From NCBI GenBank assembly GCA_900088475.1, contig FLMG01003710.1, forward strand, positions 62,426 through 126,425: a DNA stretch of 64,000 bases, given 5' to 3'. Positions 57,728-64,000 of this stretch are shown here, in pieces (positions within the stretch are counted from its first letter, which is position 1; every line of letters begins with the position of its first letter). Source of the stretch: Hyphochytrium catenoides. Taxonomy: Eukaryota; Sar; Hyphochytriomycetes; Hyphochytriales; Hyphochytriaceae. Position numbers and translations under genes: made by a program. The notes beneath the pieces were generated by a model that worked only from the letters and a program-made list of their open reading frames with translations, made no database searches and was not told the DNA's origin.

Positions 57728-60700
57728 ATGAGCTCTTTCCTCCAAAAGGTGGAAGGCTATCTGCAGCGCAATGAGCTCTTTGGTTCATCTACCGTAGAGG
57801 GAGGGAGAATCTTGCTGGTGAGTAGTTAAGATTGTTGATGTCGAGCTCGCTCCATCCACTAAACTTTTCCTTGCCACGCAGGACGATCTCAAGAAGAATG
57901 TGCAAGCGACGCTGGAAGAGGCCTCAAAGAGCGGTCCTAGCCCCCAGGGCACGCTTAGTGTGAATTCTTCCTCAGCACAGTCACAGGATCTAGGTTGGTC
58001 TTAAAATTCATTCTCCTACACACTACCTTTTTAAACTGGATCATACTGTTTGTCTCTCGGGAGCGGAGCTTTTGACTTCTCTGGCCGTCTTCCTTTTGTT
58101 TGGAAGACTCCTGACTCTAAGACTCTGCTTTCGCGTAGCAACAAGCATAGAGAAGTGCCTCATCCATGGTTTGAAGCTGAAGAAGGACGGGAAGCGAAAC
58201 ACACTCTGGAATGTGCTTTTACACCTGAAGAAGTTCTGTGAAGACGTTGAGACCAATAAAACAGAGAGCATCGGACGCATCATCAGCGCTATTGAAGGTG
58301 CCAGCAATCTGCAATGTGTCCAGGTATCAACCGTTCTTCATGAACTTACGCTATCTATCAACTCGTTCTTTCATGACGGCGTGTGATTGATGGCACTTTG
58401 CTCTCGTCTTGTTGCGGACTTTTAAGTCCTCTAGGGGTAAGGCCAGGGCTTGGATTCGGCAGTCTTTAAACCACAAGAACCTGGCGTCGGCTGTGCAGGT
58501 AACTCATTCGCGTCTTGGCTTCAGATCATAATCTTTTTGTCGCACGCACTTCTCTCTCTCTTTTCTCCTTTTTGTCGCCTCCCTTACTGGGGTATTAGCG
58601 TCATGAGGCAGCTTCTCTATCATCCGATAGTTAGGGAACGCCCTGGTTGCTCCGATTCTTCCACCCAACACATCCACATTGCCTTCCTGCCAGAAGTGGC
58701 TCTCCACTTGTTCTGCTCAATATGCCCTTGCGGCTCTGTATGACGCTGTCGTACTAATGCCTACGTTCGTTATCTGAATAACCCTCGGGCTGTCGCTGAA
58801 GTATCTGACAGAGGAAAAGTATGGATCTGTCTTGAGAGCAGACTTTGAGGATGGAGCTTTACTCGTTCATCCGGAGCTATCATTGACGTTGGTAGGTTGA
58901 GTGTAATACCCGCACATCCTTTGGCCTGGAACTACTCAGGTTGTTCGACTACTCTTCACTACGCTTCCTGTCTTTGCTGCATTATCTAGTATATTTCTGG
59001 TTGGCTGACTGCTCTTGATGCCTGTTAGGTTTCTATTTTGACTGCACTTGATACCGTCGAGTTTGAGTTCTTAGTAGACGACAAGCAATTAGATGCAGCA
59101 GCAGCCGCCGAGGCGGCTGCGGAAGGAAGGTTAGGTCACTTGCTTATCATCTTCTGACCGAGAGCCACGTTTGAAGAGATTGTCATGGGTCTGTCTAATT
59201 TCGACGTTTAGTGCGTTCTGCGTAGGTTACGGCTCTCCGTTGACTCTTCTGCTAATTTGTTCCCTTGCTATAACCATACCAGCCAGTTGTCAGTATTCCA
59301 AGCTTCTCTTCTGACCTCTGATCTCTCTCTTCCCCTCGACCCATTTGCGACCTCCCTTCAGCCCACGGCAGAGGTTAGATATCGATACTGCCAACAGTCT
59401 GATAGAGAAAATGGCTGTCAAAGGTAACGAACCTCCACCTCTACATGGACCTAAGCTAGCCAGAAGCTAATTCAAGAACTAATTTCTTTAGCCGACGGGT
59501 ATTTTAGCTCTGCTCTTCGCTCGATGGAGGACCAAAGAAAGGTTAAGAAACCCTTGCATGCAATAGATTCCTTCAAAGAGCTATGAAAAACCTAGCCGAG
59601 AGAATCCTCTTTGTTCTATGAAGGATAGAAGAAACTAAGAAGGATGGCTATAGTTGCTTTCTACAGTAGAAACATCCTCAGCGCCGCTCTCATTATATCT
59701 GTTTGTTGGTTGTACAATGCAGGGCATTGCATCCTGGCAGAGGGTGTTCGGTGCATCCCTTGCTACACTGCTGCAGAGCTCTCACCATTGCGATTATGCC
59801 GTTCTGGCTCCGACCATAGGAGTGCCAAAGTTTATTGAGAGGGCCTGTGACATTATTATCTCTAATGCCTTTGTACAGGGGCTCTTTGGGGACAAGTCAG
59901 CTGCGGTAAGCCATGGTGTTGTTAACACTTTGTACCTCATGCATGAAGAGATTCAAGGCTCATAATACTGTTAGGACCCGGGCTCTCAGTTATCAGATCA
60001 TCTCCTTACAGAAAACATCTTTCTGGGTCTTTCCTTCTCGTCCCTCACTCTCTCTCTACCTGGCTCCTGTAATGTTTTCCGGCGTCTAAATGCTGTATCC
60101 TCTTCTACAGTCGCAGCTGCAGGCGGTAGCAGATTACTTTGAGATCCACCAGGACTTCCCTCCGTCTGTAAATCCGCTATTAGTGGCAGATTGTTTGCTC
60201 AAGTTCTTGAAGGAGACAGAAGAACCTCTCCTAAGCTTGGAGTTCTATGAGCCTCTCCTGGCCTGTGCAAAGTTAAAAGAGGTATCGCCGGAGAGAAAGG
60301 AGGATGAGCGGCATGATTAGCACGCTTGCTTACGGATGCTCTTTCTGATTATTTCTGTACTAAGGATAAATCCTCGATCATCCTGATCGTGCTTCTGTTG
60401 CTTCTCGCTGGCATTCATGTTATTTTACTCTCCTAGCTTATCAATGCCGCTTGTAGATCTCGTCTCGTGTTCGCAATCTCTCCTGTCTACTTTTGGAGTT
60501 GCCATGGTACAACAAGCCTGTTCTAAGGAAGCTGCTGAAGACGTGTGAGTACCTTATGAAGGTAGGGACAAAGAGCGCACGAACACTGGATCGTAGAGGG
60601 AGAGAGAGCAGTGTATATAAGCGGAATAGGCCTTCAATGGAAAGAGTGAGCCAAATGACCAAGGCAACTTAGAGGCACAACCGTGAAAACCTTGTATAAC

Positions 60701-63700
60701 CCTAGGAGAGAGTGGGGGACTTGCACTAGAATGAATTACCTGACAACGTGCTTGCTAGCCGGAGTTCCAGTCCCGAAGTGGGCTGACTCCTGCCAGTCTA
60801 GCTTCGGCTCTTGCCCCGGTGATTTTCCGCACTGTACAGGGAATCCCCCTTCCTCTCCCTGTGCCCCTTGGTGCCGGAGGAGACCCTGATGGAGGTAAGG
60901 AGACACCAAGCCCTCTCTTCATCTATTAGTCACAGTGCAGAGCCATGTTAAAGCGTTGCATCCTATCTGAACTTTTGATCACCAGGCGCCCTATCTCCTG
61001 GTTAAACTATGTATCTTAATCTTTATACATGACAAGACCATTAGCTTGCTATACTCTATTATTCTCTCCTTCTTGCTCTTAAGGTTGCTGCCCCTTTATC
61101 TCCCCCTCCGCTTTGATTAGATGGCAACCAGAATCTGCTAGGTGTAGAGCTAGTTCGCACTCTAGTCTCCCATGCCTCGGAGGTCCTGGCTCCGATGGAT
61201 CAGGAATTCCTTCCGGTTCAAAAGGTATAATTATCTTGACTTCATCCTATTCATTATTTTCCTCTGTTTATAAGCTTTGGGCGTGACGTCTTCATTTGAC
61301 TTACATATCCCACTCTACCTCACATCGTTAGCACTGATAGTCAACTCTCCTAATGCTTTCCGTTGACATACACTAGATGCTTCAGAGCAAGGTGGACTAC
61401 TACAGGAGTATAGGGGAAAGTCTGGACAAGGTGAGTGCAGCTTTCAACTTGTGTCTCGATAACCCGTATTTCCTATCCTAGAAGTCCTAGCGAGCCAGTT
61501 ATCTCCGATGAAAGTGCGCTTTTTTCCTGAGCACCCTTTCCCTTCTTTGTTAGCCTGTAAGCGCAGGGGACCCCAAACATGTAGAACAGTTGAGGTCTAT
61601 CTGGGACTTTCTGGCTGAGGTGGATGTGGATCGCCTGATGCGGAGTTTCCAGCCTGATGGATTGCCGGTACGCTCGAGGCTTGCCTTCTTTTGCTAAAGT
61701 TTTGTGCCATTGTTGTCACGCATATACCTTAAGCACTGAGCAACGCTCACCCCTGAAACGTTGGGCAACTCTCACGCTGTCAATCAAACTGAGATCTTGT
61801 GCTGTTCATAACCTCGAGGATTCTTTTTATGGTTCCATGGTTAGAAATTGTAACATCCCTTATCCTACCTTTATCGATTCCTAGGCCGAGCTGGACTCAG
61901 AGAAATCACTCTCCGCTTCTGAACTTTTCTCCTTGTCATCACATCGCTGGAGGAAGTGTGGATTTAGCGAGGATCCGGCAAAAGATTTCTCGCAAGGGGG
62001 GTTCCTTTCCTTGGAACTCTTCTGCTACTTCATCCGGAACTACCCAGAAAAAGCTCGAGAGGTAGGAATTCCTAAATCTATACATATGGAAATGAAGCTA
62101 TTGTATAGCTCCCAGCCGACTTTATCCCTGAACAGCTCTTTCTAGACGTCTATGACCGTCTGCCGCCCGTGGAATATTCTTAGGCATTGTTCATTTGTTC
62201 TGTCAATGTGAGGCTATTTTACGGTGCTTCTCTGGTTAGGTCGTTGCAGATAATGGAGGACCTGGTCCTCATTGCTTTCCGGTCTACTACGTCACTGGCC
62301 GCATCGCTCGAATGACGGTTGGCGCTTTAGCACTTCTCCCGACTCCGGTGGATGAAAATAGCCTAGTGAAGCTCTCGCTCTCCCCTTCTTTCTCTGTCCT
62401 AGAAGAAAGCAAAGGAGTGCTCAAGGTAAATCAAACTTGAAGAACCCTTTAGGCATATATTGTCTCGGTAATCCAGATTCCGTGATCCTCTGATTTCTCA
62501 AGCGTTATTCTGTTACTCGTGCTGGCCTAAGCGGCAGTTTTACGTGTGTTCGATTGACTGGTAATACGCGTATGCCCATAAGGGCACAGCATGCTGATCA
62601 ACCTGATCACATTTCCTCCATGCCCGAAGGTTGCATGCATGAGTTTGTTGCTGTTTGAGAGAAACTGGAGGGAGACCAATGCGAAAAGGCAGCATGTGGA
62701 AAGGTTAGAACGGCGTTGTTCACATTTGCATGAAGGGTCAAAAGTCAGCGGGGTAATTGGGTTGGTGGGATTCTCTATCGTTTTCCCAGCAGGAACTTAC
62801 AATTGAATCTCAAGTCGCCTCTGGCTTTCTGACTGGAAGTTATAGGGTTATTGCCTGGGAGTCTTGCATTTGTTTTGTTATCTGGGGTTCCTCGAGGTCT
62901 GGTAGAAATTCTCCTCGAGCCGATGAGATCCAAATCTTTCAAGCGCGGCACTTTTAAGGATGTTTCTGTTGCCTGTGTAGGGTAATAGATGACACGGATC
63001 GTCAAATCCGTTGGCTTCTGTCACGGAGCCCTTCTAATGTCGACGAGATGTGGAAGCTCTGGATTGATGTAAGGAGAAGGATTGCAGAAGCCCACGCAGA
63101 GGGCCAAAGAGAGAACATCGCGGCGAAAGGGCTTTCCGCAGCCAAGGTCAGATCATTGATGTCAGCCCCAACGCCTATTGACAATGCCAAACTCTGTGTC
63201 CTCTTCTCTTTTGTCTGACGACTTCTAGTCAATCATCAGCCCCAGAAGTAGCAAGAAGCGTCCTCTACCTCTCCAGCCATCTAACGGCCAGATTGAGACA
63301 GAAGCTGCTTCTGCGCTGTTTGCCGGGAAAAGAGAGATTCTTTCTCCAAGAGGAAAACGGATTGATAACGAGGACCAGTTTGAAGAGTTTGGGCTGGGTG
63401 ACGATATCCCCATTGACGTCTCCGGAGTTTCAGGTAAGTGGTAAATGGTCCAAAAGGGACATGAGTGTTACACAGCACTCGAGGCAATTTGCTGTTGATC
63501 GCTCATTGTCATTGCAATCTCGTCATCGTGGCAGGGCACTATGATAGCCGCTCATTACCGCCACCTCCTCGCTCCCCAATCACTAAGATGAGCGGAGGTG
63601 TACTATCACGCCTTCTGGCTCCTTCTCTTATCCTTACCAAAGACGTGGTTGCAAGCCTGGAAAATGCTTTGCCTGAGGCTGCGCAGGGCTACGACTGGTC

Positions 63701-64000
63701 TTTGCTGTACTGGTAAGGGTAGTGGCAATATAAAGGCTTCCGGGAGAAGCTTTCCTACCAGTGCTCCCTCATCCGCATTTTGATATCTCATTCCCTTCCT
63801 GACCACTTTCATCTACTTGTTACCATCACATCCCCATCTGTTGCTCCGTAGTACTGAGACTGATGGCTCTGCGCTGGAGACCATGTACCGAAAGGCTGTG
63901 GGTATCTCGCAGTCGATTGTTGTCGTGCAGACAGTGGAAAATGACCTTATTGGAGCTTACGTGACCGAGAGCTGGAAATCTAAGCCTTACTACTATGGAA
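57728..64000 (+). CDS. RUN / RhoGAP-like / ELMO / TLDc multidomain protein, 3' end cut by window
   Basis: A many-exon gene. Exons 57728-57817, 57882-57993 and 58139-58323 open in phase with ATSIEKCLIHGLKLKK and TLWNVLLHLKKFCEDV. With RAWIRQSL (58442-58498), ALAALYDAV and FEDGALLVHPELSLTL these form a RUN domain (to about 59130), a fold that binds small GTPases. RhoGAP-like exons are 59723-59905 (FGASLATLL, VPKFIERACD), 60111-60281 (PLLVADCLLKFLKETEEPLL), 60457-60561 and about 60765-60890 (LTPASLASALAPVIFR). ELMO-domain exons are 61554-61667, 61885-62061 (WRKCGFSEDPAKDF, ELFCYFIRNYPEKA), 62240-62425, 62630-62703 (SLLLFERNWRE) and 62981-63146. Exons 63229-63433, 63535-63712 and 63852-64000 lead into a TLDc domain (GYDWSLLY, TETDGSALETMYRKA, LIGAYVTESW). 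Within each run the phases close. Likely a GTPase-linked membrane or V-ATPase scaffold; the function is inferred from domains only. Confidence 0.85.

Overview
The window is nuclear DNA of an intron-rich unicellular eukaryote, probably an alga or other protist. Most genes are split by GT-AG introns, many starting GTAAG. In the choline-transporter-like gene these run from 53 to 332 bases. Exons are mostly 60-250 bases and there is about one gene per 3-4 kb on either strand. CT/GA microsatellites sit in introns and between genes. There are no operons, ribosome binding sites, tRNAs, rRNAs or CRISPR arrays. The species cannot be named from the sequence. Density, intron load and the unusual domain fusions would suit a cryptophyte, rhizarian or stramenopile.

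Layout, left to right: an LCAT/PDAT-type acyltransferase on the minus strand, cut by the window start; a small thioredoxin (-); a choline-transporter-like (CTL/PNS1) membrane protein (+); an unrecognised helical protein (-); an EMAP-like (EML) protein with coiled coil, HELP motif and many WD40 blades (+, about 8 kb); a CPYC glutaredoxin (-, no introns); a dual-specificity phosphatase (-); a 98-base assembly gap; a mitochondrial-carrier-like protein (+); a RING/TRAF-type zinc-finger protein (-, no introns); a region with a long inverted repeat; a 13-exon gene whose exons join in frame into Arb2-like, C2, FYVE-like and AGC-kinase domains (-); an alpha/beta hydrolase (-); a long helical protein of unknown family (-); eIF1A (-); a small protein with an LC3-interacting-like motif (+); a kynurenine-aminotransferase-like enzyme (+); a divergent tetraspanin (-); and a gene that runs off the right end encoding RUN, RhoGAP-like, ELMO and TLDc domains (+).

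The genes do not form one pathway. Two points stand out. First, two genes have domain combinations I do not recognise from any named family: Arb2-C2-FYVE-AGC kinase and RUN-RhoGAP-ELMO-TLDc. Both look like membrane or small-GTPase signalling scaffolds. In both, expected catalytic residues appear to be lost: the Arb2 nucleophile, the RhoGAP arginine finger and the ELMO arginine. Second, a roughly 175-bp inverted repeat at 30143-30582 could form a long hairpin or could be an assembly fold-back.

Exon boundaries were read by eye, using GT/AG sites, reading phase and family motifs. Where every phase closes (CTL, phosphatase, kinase fusion, hydrolase, aminotransferase, eIF1A, thioredoxin, carrier-like protein) the models are strong. 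The EML middle exons, the acyltransferase middle exons, the tetraspanin 3' end and the unknown helical genes are approximate.
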